Assembly: GCA_014860445.1 (NCBI GenBank)
Contig: JACZJT010000032.1
Coordinates: 1-64,000 of the forward strand
Source: Burkholderiales bacterium
Lineage (GTDB): Bacteria > Pseudomonadota > Gammaproteobacteria > Burkholderiales > SG8-39
Length of the DNA stretch: 64,000 bases
Reading direction: 5' to 3'
The translations under genes were made by a program, and so were the position numbers. The notes beneath the pieces are model-generated. The model did no database searches. It was not told where the DNA came from and saw only the letters and a list, made by a program, of their open reading frames with translations. Shown piece by piece: positions 31,667 to 40,816 of the stretch (position 1 is its first letter; every line of letters starts with the position of its first letter).

Positions 31667-32749
31667 ATGGCTGATACCTATTTCATTCGCGCCGAGCCGC
31701 TGGGCGAGGCGATACGCGAACTGGTGCGCGGTTTCGGATCGGAGGAGCGCGAGGTCGAACTGGTGACCGACAACCTGATCCAGGCGAACCTGACCGGCCA
31801 CGATTCGCACGGCATCGGCATGCTCCCGCGCTATTCGGAAGCCTGGGTCGAGGGCGGGCTAAAAGCCAATATGCACATCAAGACGCTGATGGACGGCGGC
31901 GCGCTGCTGCGCATCGACGGTCAGGCGGGTTTCGGGCAGGTGGTCGGCCACGAGGCGATGAGGCTGGGAATAGAGCGCGCAAAAAAATTCGGCAGCTGCA
32001 TCATGGCGCTGGGCAATGCGCACCACCTGTGCCGCATCGGCGCCTGGGCCGAGATGGCGGTTGCCGAGGGCTTTGTATCGATCCACTTCGTCAACGTCAT
32101 CTCACGCCCCATCGTCGCGCCCTTCGGCGGCAGCGACGCGCGTTTCGGCACCAACCCTTTCACCGTCGGCATCCCGGTGGCGGGTCGCGAACCGATTCTG
32201 CTCGACTTCGCCACCAGCGTGATTGCGCAGGGCAAGGCGCGCGTCGCGCACAACAAGGGCGACAAGCTGCCGCCCGGACGCATTATCGACAATCAGGGCA
32301 AGGACAGCGACAATCCGGCCTACGCGGTGGTCGAACCACTGGGCGCGATTCTCGCGTTCGGCGAGCACAAGGGCTACGGCATGGCCGTCGCCTGTGAACT
32401 GCTCGGCGGCGCGCTTGCCGCCGGCCTCGCTGTCAGCGGGCCGGCGACCGGGGAAAGACGGGTGCTGAATGGCATGCTGACCATCATTCTCGACCCCAAG
32501 GCGATCGCCGATCCCTCCAGTTTCGAGCGCGAGACCCTTGCTTTTCTGGACTGGGTCAGCGCCTCGCCGCCGCGCACGGGTTTCGACCAGGTGCGCCTGG
32601 CGGGCGGGCCGGAGCGCGAATGGCGCGCACAGCGCCTTGCAGAAGGCATTCCGGTGGATGCGAACAGCTGGAACGAGATCCTCGCCGCCGCTGCGCGCCT
32701 GAAGGTCGATCCCGCGAAAATCAACCGGCTTGCCGGAATCCGGGCCTGA
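31667..32749 (+). CDS. Ldh2-family malate/L-lactate/hydroxycarboxylate dehydrogenase
   Basis: 360 residues of the Ldh2/MDG family of NAD(P)-dependent 2-hydroxyacid oxidoreductases. Typical motifs are GHDSHGIGMLPRY near residue 45, ANAHH-type (GNAHHLCRIG), GTNPFTVGIP and GEHKGYGMA. The family oxidises malate, lactate, ureidoglycolate or similar acids; substrate not determined. It starts at ATG 31667, 47 bases after the monooxygenase, with ACGGAG upstream, so it is probably cotranscribed and may handle a product of that pathway. Convergent with the next gene. Confidence 0.88.
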   Translation: MADTYFIRAEPLGEAIRELVRGFGSEEREVELVTDNLIQANLTGHDSHGIGMLPRYSEAWVEGGLKANMHIKTLMDGGALLRIDGQAGFGQVVGHEAMRLGIERAKKFGSCIMALGNAHHLCRIGAWAEMAVAEGFVSIHFVNVISRPIVAPFGGSDARFGTNPFTVGIPVAGREPILLDFATSVIAQGKARVAHNKGDKLPPGRIIDNQGKDSDNPAYAVVEPLGAILAFGEHKGYGMAVACELLGGALAAGLAVSGPATGERRVLNGMLTIILDPKAIADPSSFERETLAFLDWVSASPPRTGFDQVRLAGGPEREWRAQRLAEGIPVDANSWNEILAAAARLKVDPAKINRLAGIRA

Positions 32750-32799
32750 TTGCACGGTTGATTCGCGCAGGGCGGGCGCGTCCCGTCATGAAATGAAGC

Positions 32800-34194
32800 T
32801 TAGCTGATCGTGCGCACGTCTTCGCGCTGAGCGGCCTCGACGCTGGTCCAGCCGAGCTGTCTTTTCACGCGCTCGGCGAAATGCTCCGCGGTATCGCGCT
32901 CGCCATGGACGACAAATGTACGTGCCGGGGCATGCTCGAAACCGTGCAGCCACGCAAGGAGTCCGTCACGGTCCGCGTGCGCCGAGAGCCCGCCTATGGT
33001 GTGGAGTCGTGCGCGCACCGGGATGTCGTCGTTGAAAATGCGTACGTTGCGCGCGCCGTCGATCAGCCGGCGTCCCAGTGTCCCCTCCGCCTGGAAACCA
33101 GTGATCAGCACCGAACAGGCGCTGCGCGGGAGGTTCCAGCGCAGATGGTGTTTGATGCGGCCCGCATCGCACATGCCGCTCGCCGAGATGATGATGGCGC
33201 CGGCCCGGATCTGGTTGAGCGCCATCGATTCGGCGACTTCATGGGTATAGCGCAACTGGAATTCGGCCGGATTGCCGCGCATCCAGCGATCGAGTTCGCA
33301 CACATCAGGGGCGAGAAGTTCCAGGTGACGGCGCGTGATCAACGTGGCCTTTTCGGCCATGGGTGAATCGATGAATACGCGCAGCGGCGGCAGTGTCGCA
33401 GAGCGCGCCAGATCCGCCAGGGCATAGAGCACGGCCTGGGTGCGGCCGACGGCGAATGCGGGGATGATGACATTGCCTTTGCCAAGCGTGCCGGAAACGG
33501 CTGCGATCAATTCCGACCGCGTTTTCTCGGGCGCCTTGTGCAGCCGGTTGCCGTAGGTCGACTCGACCAGCAGCACATCGGCACTGTCGATAGGACGCGG
33601 AGAGGGCAGCAGTCCGTTAGCCGCCTGTCCCAGATCGCCTGAAAACACCAAGCGGCGGCTGCCCCCGGCAGTGCGCACCCGGACATCGACGATGGCCGAG
33701 CCGAGAATATGTCCGGCATCGTGGAAACGGCAGGTGACCGAGGGATGCGGGCGGAACTCGGTTTCGTAGGCAGTCGTGCGCAGCCGTTCGAGGCAGGCGC
33801 GTGTATCAGCCATGGTGTAAAGCGGGGTCATGGAGCGATGACGGCGGGTATCGCGATGACGTGAACGCCACTCTGCCTCCTTTTCCTGCAGATGTGCACT
33901 GTCGGCGAGCATGACCTCGAGCAATTCGGCCGTGGTCGCGGTGGTGTGGATCGGACCCGTGTAACCCATGGCGCAAAGGCGCGGAAGCAGGCCTGAGTGG
34001 TCAATGTGCGCGTGGGTGAGCAGCACAAAATCCAGGCGGCGCAAATCGAAGGCGAGCGCCGCCAGGTTCTTCTCCCAGGCTTCGTGCCCTCCCTGGAACA
34101 TGCCGCAGTCCACCAGAAAGCGCGCATCCCCGGATTCCACCAGTGTGCATGAGCCCGTCACTTCGCCCGCGCCGCCGAGAAAACTGAGTTTCAT
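32800..34194 (-). CDS. Beta-CASP metallo-beta-lactamase-fold RNase
   Basis: 464 residues. The metallo-beta-lactamase motif THAHIDHSGLLP (near residue 60), a downstream HDAGHILGSA, and the beta-CASP elements VESTYGNRLH and HxxTxGGLSAHAD (here LHTIGGLSAHADRDG) identify the CPSF/Ysh1-like bacterial exonuclease group, which processes RNA. Two zinc ions would be bound by the His and Asp residues shown. It begins with MKLSFLGGAGEVTGS, normal for the family. It stands alone and is divergent from the hemerythrin gene. Confidence 0.9.
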   Translation of the reverse strand: MKLSFLGGAGEVTGSCTLVESGDARFLVDCGMFQGGHEAWEKNLAALAFDLRRLDFVLLTHAHIDHSGLLPRLCAMGYTGPIHTTATTAELLEVMLADSAHLQEKEAEWRSRHRDTRRHRSMTPLYTMADTRACLERLRTTAYETEFRPHPSVTCRFHDAGHILGSAIVDVRVRTAGGSRRLVFSGDLGQAANGLLPSPRPIDSADVLLVESTYGNRLHKAPEKTRSELIAAVSGTLGKGNVIIPAFAVGRTQAVLYALADLARSATLPPLRVFIDSPMAEKATLITRRHLELLAPDVCELDRWMRGNPAEFQLRYTHEVAESMALNQIRAGAIIISASGMCDAGRIKHHLRWNLPRSACSVLITGFQAEGTLGRRLIDGARNVRIFNDDIPVRARLHTIGGLSAHADRDGLLAWLHGFEHAPARTFVVHGERDTAEHFAERVKRQLGWTSVEAAQREDVRTIS

Positions 34195-34322
34195 TTTGGA
34201 GATTTCCTGCCTCGCCGGTTTTCGTCGAATCCAGTCTGATCCGGGGAAATCGCCTAGCTCTTGATCAAAGTCAAGCGGCCGCGGTCTTGCGTGACTAGGC
34301 TTTGAGCATACAGGGCTATGCC

Positions 34323-34910
34323 GTGAAATACACGCTGGACACTATCCAAAGCGAACATCGCAGTCTGGAAGCGATACTGTACTCGCTGCGAAATCTGGTG
34401 GAACACATACGCGGCGGCGGCTTCCCGGATTTCGCCGGCCTGCGCGCAATGCTCTACTATCTGGATGCATTTTCGGCGCGCCTGCACCATCCCAAGGAAG
34501 ACGAATACCTGTTTCAGCCTTTGCGCGCGCACACGGGCGAAGCTGCTGCGATCATCGACGATCTGGAACTCGATCATTTGCGCGTCGCCGCCGCGATGCG
34601 CAGTCTGGAGCAGACCCTGGTGCGCTACGAAGCCGGCGGCGAACGCGAGTTCGCGGACTTCGCCACTGCGGCCGAAGGATTTTGCGATTTCTACGCCCGG
34701 CACATGCGCAAAGAAGAACGCCTGGCGATGCCGATGGCGGAAGAGCTGTTCAGCGAGGAGGAATGGGCGCGTCTTGACGCCGGCTGCGCGGCGTCGGGTG
34801 AGCCGCAGGGAGCCTTGGACGAATGCGAGCAATTCAGACGGCTATATCGACGCATTGTCGGCGCGGGGTCGATGCCGCCCGGCGGGGACCGTCCGGCATT
34901 GCGTCCCTAG
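34323..34910 (+). CDS. Hemerythrin-like protein
   Basis: About 195 residues. A hemerythrin HHE domain with the iron-ligand pattern: His in TIQSEHRSLE, HHPKEDEYLF, LELDHLRV and YARHMRKEERLAMP (His with Glu three to four residues on). These bind a di-iron centre that carries O2 or senses oxygen or nitric oxide. The start is uncertain: GTG 34323 gives MKYTLDTIQSEH, with AGGG nine bases upstream; TTG 34302 would add seven residues. It ends in a Pro/Gly tail. Single gene divergent from the beta-CASP nuclease. Confidence 0.85.
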   Translation: MKYTLDTIQSEHRSLEAILYSLRNLVEHIRGGGFPDFAGLRAMLYYLDAFSARLHHPKEDEYLFQPLRAHTGEAAAIIDDLELDHLRVAAAMRSLEQTLVRYEAGGEREFADFATAAEGFCDFYARHMRKEERLAMPMAEELFSEEEWARLDAGCAASGEPQGALDECEQFRRLYRRIVGAGSMPPGGDRPALRP

Positions 34911-35075
34911 CAGAATCCGTGGCGGTCGCACCCCGGGGACGGGGCCGCTCGACGCGCCGTGCTTGCGCAAGGGCGGCAAAATTGGGTTAAAGTTATATCT
35001 GGAGTCCTGCACCAGACAGGGTTTTCGAAGTGCTTTGGATGGGGGCGACGGCCCCGCTGCGTTTGGAGGCTGCTC

Positions 35076-35312
35076 ATGTATGCGATCGTCTACAAGGCCG
35101 ACGGTTTCCCGATTTGCGTTCAAGTGGCCGGCGTCGAGCCCGATCCGGTTGTCGTCTGGACCACCGAGGGCGCTGCCAAGTCCTTCATAGACAGCAAGGG
35201 CGGGGCCGAAGAATTCCAGCCGGTGGCGGTGGATGACGGAAGCCTGGATGCCATCGCCAAGGCGATGGGTTGTCCCGTCGAACGGATAACGCTGGAGCCC
35301 TATCCCAGCTAA
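35076..35312 (+). CDS. Small conserved hypothetical protein, 78 aa
   Basis: ATG 35076 follows GGAGG by six bases; the longer open frame upstream lacks a site and protein-like composition. The protein (MYAIVYKADGFPICVQVAG) is a mixed alpha/beta domain with one Cys near the N-terminus and one in MGCPVER. No family recognised. It stands alone, separated from the hemerythrin gene by about 165 bases in which nothing else was recognised. Confidence 0.6.
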   Translation: MYAIVYKADGFPICVQVAGVEPDPVVVWTTEGAAKSFIDSKGGAEEFQPVAVDDGSLDAIAKAMGCPVERITLEPYPS

Positions 35313-35354
35313 GTCCCGGCGTCGCCCGCGAGGAACAGCGAGGCTTTCCGCAGT

Positions 35355-35729
35355 TCAGTTTTCAGTATTCTTGAGTTTGCAGCCGGTGTGGGTCGCCGTG
35401 CCACCGTCCGTGAGCGTCGCAACGCCGTCCTGAATATCCAGGGTGCTGTTCCCGTTGCCGTAACGGGTCCCCGCCGCGGCTGAAATCTTGTTGAGGCGAA
35501 ATTCCCGGTCCTGAAGGATCACCCAGGCCGCAGCGCCGTTTTCGAGAAAGCGCACGTACAGGTGCTTGCTGTTTTCGCACGTGTACGCCGTCGCCCCGGC
35601 CGGGGTGCGTGACACGTTCTGTTCCTTGTCGCCGTCGAAGGGCCACAGATTCATGCTTACGCCGCCGCATCCGCTCAACACGGCGATTGCGCAGGCGAGC
35701 AAGGCATTGCGCGCGATTCGCTGGTTCAT
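35355..35729 (-). CDS. mliC: MliC-type lipoprotein (C-type lysozyme inhibitor fold)
   Basis: 124 residues. A lipoprotein signal (LLACAIAVLSGCGG) places Cys20 as the lipidated residue. The mature part has the MliC pattern YTCENSKHLYVRFLENG, then AWVILQDREFRL, then a second Cys near the end (THTGCK) that would bond to the first mature Cys. MliC-like outer-membrane lipoproteins inhibit host or predator lysozyme. Located between panC and a small convergent gene; a separate transcript is likely. Confidence 0.85.
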   Translation of the reverse strand: MNQRIARNALLACAIAVLSGCGGVSMNLWPFDGDKEQNVSRTPAGATAYTCENSKHLYVRFLENGAAAWVILQDREFRLNKISAAAGTRYGNGNSTLDIQDGVATLTDGGTATHTGCKLKNTEN

Positions 35730-35780
35730 GTTCGTGTCCTTCCGAAAATAAATGCCGAAAACGGGGCGCGAGCGATTTCG

Positions 35781-36611
35781 CTACAGTCCCACCTCGATGT
35801 TGTCGATGAGCCGCGTCTTGCCCAGGTAGGCCGCGGCAAGCACCACCAGTTCCCTTTCGTTCTGCGACGGCGCGCGCAGGTCCGCGCGGCAGCGTACGGT
35901 GACATATTGCGGCGTCCAGCCACTTTGCGACAGCAGTGCCATGGCTTCGAGTTCGATGCGCTGGAAATTGCGCTCGCCTTTTGCGATTTTATCGCGAGCG
36001 TCCCGGAGCATCGCATACAGGCGCGGTGCCTCGCTGCGCTCGGCCGCCGACAGATAGCCGTTGCGTGAGGACAGCGCCAGGCCGTCGGCTGCGCGTACCG
36101 TCTCCGCCGGGATGATTTCCACGGGCAGTGCAAACTGGCGCACCATGTCGCGCAGCACCAGGTATTGCTGGTAGTCCTTTTTTCCGAAGATCGCCGCATG
36201 CGGCATGACCATGTTGAACAGCTTCAGCACCACGGTGGCTACGCCGCGAAAATGCCCCGGGCGGAATTCGCCGTCGAGGATGTTCTGCAGGTCGGAAGGC
36301 TCGACCGTGAAGGTCTGCGGCTCGGGATAGATCTCTTTTTCGTCCGGGACGAAAACCACGTCCACGCCGGCGTTCCTGAGCTTGTCGCAGTCGTTCTGAA
36401 AGGTGCGCGGATAGCGCTCGAAATCCTCTTTCGGCCCGAACTGCAGGCGGTTGACGAAAATGCTCACCACCGTGCATGCGGCCTTGGGCTTGCCGACGCG
36501 TATCAGGTCGATATGCCCTTCGTGCAGATTGCCCATGGTGGGAACGAAGACGTTGTTCGGCTCGTGCTGCAAGCGTTCGCGCAAAGCCGTGACTGAGGTG
36601 ACGATGTCCAT
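35781..36611 (-). CDS. panC: Pantothenate synthetase
   Basis: 276 residues. PanC condenses pantoate and beta-alanine with ATP in coenzyme A biosynthesis. Family motifs are present: PTMGNLHEGHIDLI (residues 25-38, nucleotidyl-transferase HxGH-type), FGPKEDFERYPRT, the FGKKDYQQ signature, and SSRNGYLS. A minor variation is Asn in TMGNLHEGH, where many homologues have Ala. Eleven bases after the deoxynucleoside kinase gene, so in one transcript. panB and panD are not in the window. Confidence 0.96.
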   Translation of the reverse strand: MDIVTSVTALRERLQHEPNNVFVPTMGNLHEGHIDLIRVGKPKAACTVVSIFVNRLQFGPKEDFERYPRTFQNDCDKLRNAGVDVVFVPDEKEIYPEPQTFTVEPSDLQNILDGEFRPGHFRGVATVVLKLFNMVMPHAAIFGKKDYQQYLVLRDMVRQFALPVEIIPAETVRAADGLALSSRNGYLSAAERSEAPRLYAMLRDARDKIAKGERNFQRIELEAMALLSQSGWTPQYVTVRCRADLRAPSQNERELVVLAAAYLGKTRLIDNIEVGL

Positions 36612-36622
36612 AATGGGGGTGC

Positions 36623-37258
36623 TTATTCGCCTAGGTTGAAGAACTCGCGCTGTCCGCGCATGCCGACGACGCGCTCCATCAGCAGTTCGAAATCGGCCGG
36701 CCGTTCGACAAAATTGAGCCGCTCGGAGTTGACGATGAGTACCGGCGTGCCGGTGTAGTGATAGAAAAACCGGTTGTAGCCGTCTGCGACCATCGCCAGG
36801 TAGGACTCTGAAATCGGCCGTTCGAATTCCACGCCGCGGCGCTTCACGCGCTCCACCAGGGTTTCCGTTTCGGCCTGCAGATAGATCACCAGGTCCGGCC
36901 GCGGCGCCTGCGGCGAAAGCGTCGCGTAGATCTGCTGATACAGATGCAGTTCGTCGTCGTTGAGGGTGAGACGTGCGAAAAGCGGATCCTTGTCGAGCAG
37001 GAAATCGGCGACCGTGACCTTGCTGAACAGGTCGATCTGCGCGAGTTCGCGCAACTGGTTGAAGCGCTGAAACAGGAAAAACAACTGCGTGGGCAGCGCG
37101 TAGCGCTCCATTTCCTGGTAGAAGCGCAGCAGGAAGGGATTTTCTTCGGGATGCTCCAGCAGCAGTCCGGCATTCAGGTGCTCGGCCAGGCGCTGGGCAA
37201 GGCTGGTTTTGCCCACGCCTATCGGGCCTTCGATGACGATGTGGCGGTATTTTTCCAT
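36623..37258 (-). CDS. Deoxynucleoside kinase (dGK/dAK/dCK-like)
   Basis: 211 residues if started at ATG 37258 (MEKYRHIVIEGPIGVGKTS); the open frame before it is not protein-like. The P-loop is GPIGVGKTS. The family lid and substrate motif appears as ERVKRRGVEFERPI, and a DRY/ERS-like element is replaced by VADFLLDKDPLFA. These enzymes phosphorylate deoxynucleosides for salvage. No clear ribosome site precedes the ATG. It lies between folK and panC in the same direction, a common beta-proteobacterial arrangement. Confidence 0.88.
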   Translation of the reverse strand: MEKYRHIVIEGPIGVGKTSLAQRLAEHLNAGLLLEHPEENPFLLRFYQEMERYALPTQLFFLFQRFNQLRELAQIDLFSKVTVADFLLDKDPLFARLTLNDDELHLYQQIYATLSPQAPRPDLVIYLQAETETLVERVKRRGVEFERPISESYLAMVADGYNRFFYHYTGTPVLIVNSERLNFVERPADFELLMERVVGMRGQREFFNLGE

Positions 37259-37426
37259 CAGGGGGCGAAGCGCAGTGTCAAGGCGCACATGATACACATC
37301 GCAGCCCGCACATGGACCCGCTTCGGCGCTTCCGGTGGTTCGGGCGCGATGCCGAATGCGTGCATGCAAATCATGGAGCATCCGATCGCGATGCCGCAAT
37401 CTGCGCGTCCGCGCGCGGATCAGCGA

Positions 37427-37909
37427 TCATGGCGCCGTCCTGATCACGTTCTGGTCCTTGCAGCGCGTCAACTGGTCCGCGGCGGGCCCCACGCCCGGAA
37501 TGACACAGTCGGGTGCGAGTTCGAGCAGCGGTGCGAGCACGAAGGCGCGCAGGTGCATACGCGGATGCGGCACGGTTAATCCGGGCTCGTCCACGCACTG
37601 TAAATCGTAGAGCAGCAGGTCCAGGTCAAGCGTACGCGGCGCGTTGCGAAATGAACGCTCGCGGCCAAACCGGCTTTCGATTGCGAGCAGGGCCGCGAGC
37701 AGCGGTTGCGGCGCGAGTTCGGAAAACAGTTGAGCCACGGCATTGATATAGTCGGGCTGGCCGGGCGCGCCCACCGGAGCGCTGCGATAGAGCGAAGAAG
37801 CTGCAGCCAGCCTCGATTGCGGCAACCCGGCCAGCGCCGCGATTCCGTGACGCACCTTCTCCTCGGGCTGGTCGAGATTGCTGCCCAAGGCGACGAAGGC
37901 GGTGTGCAT
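37427..37909 (-). CDS. folK: 2-amino-4-hydroxy-6-hydroxymethyldihydropteridine pyrophosphokinase
   Basis: 160 residues from ATG 37909 (a TTG three codons earlier is possible). HPPK transfers pyrophosphate from ATP in folate synthesis. Signature elements: VALGSNL near the start, YRSAPVG, FGRERSFRNAPRTLDLDLLLYD (the family's R-x-x-R-T-x-D-x-D-x-L core) and PHPRMHLRAFVLAPL. Complete and normal length. 114 bases downstream of pcnB, with which folK is typically clustered. Confidence 0.96.
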   Translation of the reverse strand: MHTAFVALGSNLDQPEEKVRHGIAALAGLPQSRLAAASSLYRSAPVGAPGQPDYINAVAQLFSELAPQPLLAALLAIESRFGRERSFRNAPRTLDLDLLLYDLQCVDEPGLTVPHPRMHLRAFVLAPLLELAPDCVIPGVGPAADQLTRCKDQNVIRTAP

Positions 37910-38023
37910 CCGGGTCAAAGCGGGATTACGACCGGGGAGATTGCGACGAGGGACACGGCGGAGCGCATCACGGAATGGCGGTGCATCTCTGAAACAATCC
38001 CTCGCTGTCTGCGTCCGCGACCG

Positions 38024-39367
38024 CTAATTGCCCGGATCGGCCGGGGCGGGCGTCGGTTCGGGTGTGTCGTCGGTCCTGCTTTTGCGCCGGCGGCGCGGAC
38101 GTTTCTTTTTTGGCGCCGCGTCGGGTATCAGCATGGCATTGCGTTCTTCGAGTTCCGCGTCCTGGAAACGGGTCCACCAGTTCGCCAGTTCCATCGGCAC
38201 CTCACCGCTTTCGGCTCGCAGCAGCATGAAATCGTAGCCGGCGCGAAAGCGCGGATGGGTGAGCAACACCAGGGCGCGTTTGCCCGAGCGCTGCTCCAGA
38301 CGCGGCTGCAGTGCCCAGATTTCCTTCATGGTCGTGGTGAGCCTTCGCGGAATCGACAGCTTGTCGGTCTGCGCGTCCAGTACCTGGTCCATCGCGAGGT
38401 ACAGGGCGGGAATGCTGCGCATCTCCTTGGTCTCGTTGAGCTTCCACGCGGCCAGCACTTCGTGCCACAGCAGGGCGGCGAACAGGAATGCGGGTGAAAC
38501 GGACTTTCCGCCGCGGATGCGCGCATCGGTCTGGTCCAGGGCGAGCCGCAGGAATCGCTCGCCTACGGGTTGTTCCACGATGACATCCAGCAGCGGCAGC
38601 AGCCCGTGGTGCAGGCCCTCCTTGCGCAGCTGCGCGAGGCAGGCCGCTGAATGGCCGGAGAGCAGCAATTTCAGCATTTCCTCGAACAAGCGCGCCGCAG
38701 GCACGTTCTCGAGCAGGTTTGCCAGTTTGCGGATCGGTGCACGCGTCTTCGGGTCTATGCCAAAACCGAGTTTGGCTGCAAAGCGCACCGCACGCAGCAT
38801 GCGCACCGGGTCTTCGCGAAAACGCAACACCGGGTCACCGATGATGCGCATGGTCTTCTTGCGCACGTCGGCATAGCCGCCGTGATAATCGAGCACGGTT
38901 TCATCGTGCGGATCGTAGTACAGGGCGTTCGCCGTGAAATCACGCCGCGCCGCGTCCTGCACCCGTGTGCCGTAGACGTTGTCGCGCAACAAGCGCCCGT
39001 GCTCGTCGGACTCGCCGCCTTCGCCGGCGCGGAAGGTGGACACTTCCACCGTCTCCGATCCAAACAGCACGTGCACCAGCTTGAAGCGCCGCCCGATCAG
39101 GTGCGAACGCCGAAACAGGCGGTGCACCTGGTCCGGATGGGCATCGGTGGCGACGTCGTAGTCTTTTGGAACGACCCCAAGCAGCAGATCGCGCACGGCA
39201 CCCCCGACAATGTAGGCCGAGAAATCGTGCGCTTTCAGAATCTCGCACACCTTGAGCGCGCCGCGGCTGATTGAACTGCGTGCGATGCCGTGCTTGTCGC
39301 GCTTGTATATCCTGTGCGGAGGTTCGGCGCCCATGTTGAACATGCGGCGGATGAATTTCTTGATCAA
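38024..39367 (-). CDS. pcnB: Poly(A) polymerase I
   Basis: 447 residues. Nucleotidyltransferase domain with YIVGGAVRDLLLG and PKDYDVATDA (two catalytic Asp near residues 69-71), the RRDFTANALYYD element and the tRNA-nucleotidyltransferase/poly(A) polymerase RNA-binding region. The tail is Lys/Arg-rich (KKKRPRRRRKSR), as in PcnB. It adds A-tails that promote RNA decay. ATG 39367 gives MIKKFIRRMFNMG. First gene of the pcnB-folK-kinase-panC cluster. In the 157 bases upstream, only promoter sequence is expected. Confidence 0.95.
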   Translation of the reverse strand: MIKKFIRRMFNMGAEPPHRIYKRDKHGIARSSISRGALKVCEILKAHDFSAYIVGGAVRDLLLGVVPKDYDVATDAHPDQVHRLFRRSHLIGRRFKLVHVLFGSETVEVSTFRAGEGGESDEHGRLLRDNVYGTRVQDAARRDFTANALYYDPHDETVLDYHGGYADVRKKTMRIIGDPVLRFREDPVRMLRAVRFAAKLGFGIDPKTRAPIRKLANLLENVPAARLFEEMLKLLLSGHSAACLAQLRKEGLHHGLLPLLDVIVEQPVGERFLRLALDQTDARIRGGKSVSPAFLFAALLWHEVLAAWKLNETKEMRSIPALYLAMDQVLDAQTDKLSIPRRLTTTMKEIWALQPRLEQRSGKRALVLLTHPRFRAGYDFMLLRAESGEVPMELANWWTRFQDAELEERNAMLIPDAAPKKKRPRRRRKSRTDDTPEPTPAPADPGN

Positions 39368-39524
39368 AGTGCGGGGATGGACTGTTTGGGGCAGAACCTG
39401 CCTGCGGATTCAGGATTGTGTGAAAAAAAGCCTTCAGGTCGCCGGGAAGCGTGACATGGGGCCCTGGGCCGTGTTGTGCGCCGCATGATACCTCAAATTT
39501 GATCCCCGGCAGCGGGGCCGCGGA

Positions 39525-40187
39525 CTATCCCAGAGTGATCACCTTCCAGCCGCGCTCTTTCGCCGCTTTTCCCAGCGGGTGATCGGGGCGGACCGCAACC
39601 GGGTGGGAGACGCGCTCGAGCAGCGGCAGATCGTTGTGGGAATCGCTGTAGAACCAGGATTCCGGAAAATCGTTCCAGCGCTTTCCCTGTGTCGCGAGCC
39701 ATTCGTCCACGCGGGTGATCTTGCCTTCACGAAAACAGGGCGTGCCGGCCACTTTGCCGGTAAATCTGCCTTCGATCTGTTCGGGTTCGGTGGCCACAAG
39801 ATGTGCCACGCCAAACTCGCGCGCGATCGGCGTGGTGACGAAGGAATTGGTCGCTGTGACGATGGCGCACAGACTCCCCGGCTGCATGCTCCGGCTGACC
39901 AGCTGCCGCGCCGCGGCGGAGATCTTCGGCAGGATCTTCTGCTCCATGAACTGCCGGTGCCAGGCATCGAGTTGCGCGCGCGGGTACTGCGCAAGCGGGG
40001 CCAGCTGGAAATCGAGGAAAGCGTGGATGTCCAGCGTGCCGTTCTTGTACTGGTCGAAAAACGCCTGATTGCGGTGCTCGTAGCTTGCACGCTCCAGTAC
40101 ACCCTGTTCGATCAGGAACTGCGCCCATTCGTAATCGCTATCTCCGTCGAGCAGGGTGTTGTCGAGGTCGAAAAGGACCAGTTTCAA
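39525..40187 (-). CDS. HAD-IB family phosphatase (SerB/histidinol-phosphatase-like)
   Basis: 220 residues starting at TTG 40187, which overlaps the hda stop (TTGA). Motif I FDLDNTLLDGDSD (residues 6-18) with the DxD-type catalytic pair, motif II VTATNSF, and motif III/IV with SWFYSDSHNDLPLLE identify the HAD-IB group. Members hydrolyse phosphoserine-like or histidinol phosphate substrates; the actual substrate is unknown. Third gene in the permease-hda-phosphatase set, an arrangement seen in many Betaproteobacteria. Confidence 0.9.
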   Translation of the reverse strand: MKLVLFDLDNTLLDGDSDYEWAQFLIEQGVLERASYEHRNQAFFDQYKNGTLDIHAFLDFQLAPLAQYPRAQLDAWHRQFMEQKILPKISAAARQLVSRSMQPGSLCAIVTATNSFVTTPIAREFGVAHLVATEPEQIEGRFTGKVAGTPCFREGKITRVDEWLATQGKRWNDFPESWFYSDSHNDLPLLERVSHPVAVRPDHPLGKAAKERGWKVITLG

Positions 40188-40816
40188 GGCGATTCCTTTT
40201 TCATCGATTCGAGGGCGTCCCGTACCAGGGGCAGGGTAATCGCACGTTTTTGTTCCAGCGAACAGCGGTCCAGCGCATCGAGGATGCCGATCAGGCTGGC
40301 CATATCTCGCCGCGCATGCTTTAGCAGGTAGGTGATGACATCCTCGCCCAGGTCTAGCGCGCGTCCGCGCGCGTGCTCGCGCAGCGCCGCGGTTTTTTCC
40401 GCATCCGACAAGGGGTGCAGCTGGAACGCGAGACCCCAGGCGAGCCGGCTGCGCAGGTCGGCGCGCAGCCCGAGTTTCGCGGGCGCGGCGTCGCCGCTGG
40501 CGACCAGCGCGCCGCCGGCTGTGCGTACGCGGTTGTAGCGGTCGAACAGTTCGATCTGTTCGTCTGCCGCCAGATTCTGCACATCGTCCACGGCGATCAC
40601 CTTGCCCGCCGCTGCGCCCTCGACGGCGTGCGCGAGACCGCGCAGCAGGTGCGTGCGCCCGCTGCCGGGCTCGCCCCAGAGATAGACGAAGCGTTCGGCG
40701 CCGGCGCCGCGAGCGATATCGCGCAGCGCCTGCAGCGGCGCGCCGTTGCGGCCCGGAACAAAGTTGTCCAGCGTGGGCGCGGGCGGCGGCGCAAGTTGCA
40801 GTAGCAGTTGCTGCAT
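40184..40816 (-). CDS. hda: DnaA regulatory inactivator Hda
   Basis: 210 residues. An AAA+ protein resembling DnaA domains I/III without the DNA-binding domain: P-loop-like GEPGSGRTHLLRG (Arg in place of Lys, as in other Hda proteins), Walker B IAVDDVQNL, sensor RADLRSRLAWGLAFQL and a final helical lid. The N-terminus MQQLLLQLAP fits the beta-clamp-binding motif needed for ATP-DnaA hydrolysis after replication starts. The ATG overlaps the permease stop by one base. Confidence 0.92.
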   Translation of the reverse strand: MQQLLLQLAPPPAPTLDNFVPGRNGAPLQALRDIARGAGAERFVYLWGEPGSGRTHLLRGLAHAVEGAAAGKVIAVDDVQNLAADEQIELFDRYNRVRTAGGALVASGDAAPAKLGLRADLRSRLAWGLAFQLHPLSDAEKTAALREHARGRALDLGEDVITYLLKHARRDMASLIGILDALDRCSLEQKRAITLPLVRDALESMKKESP

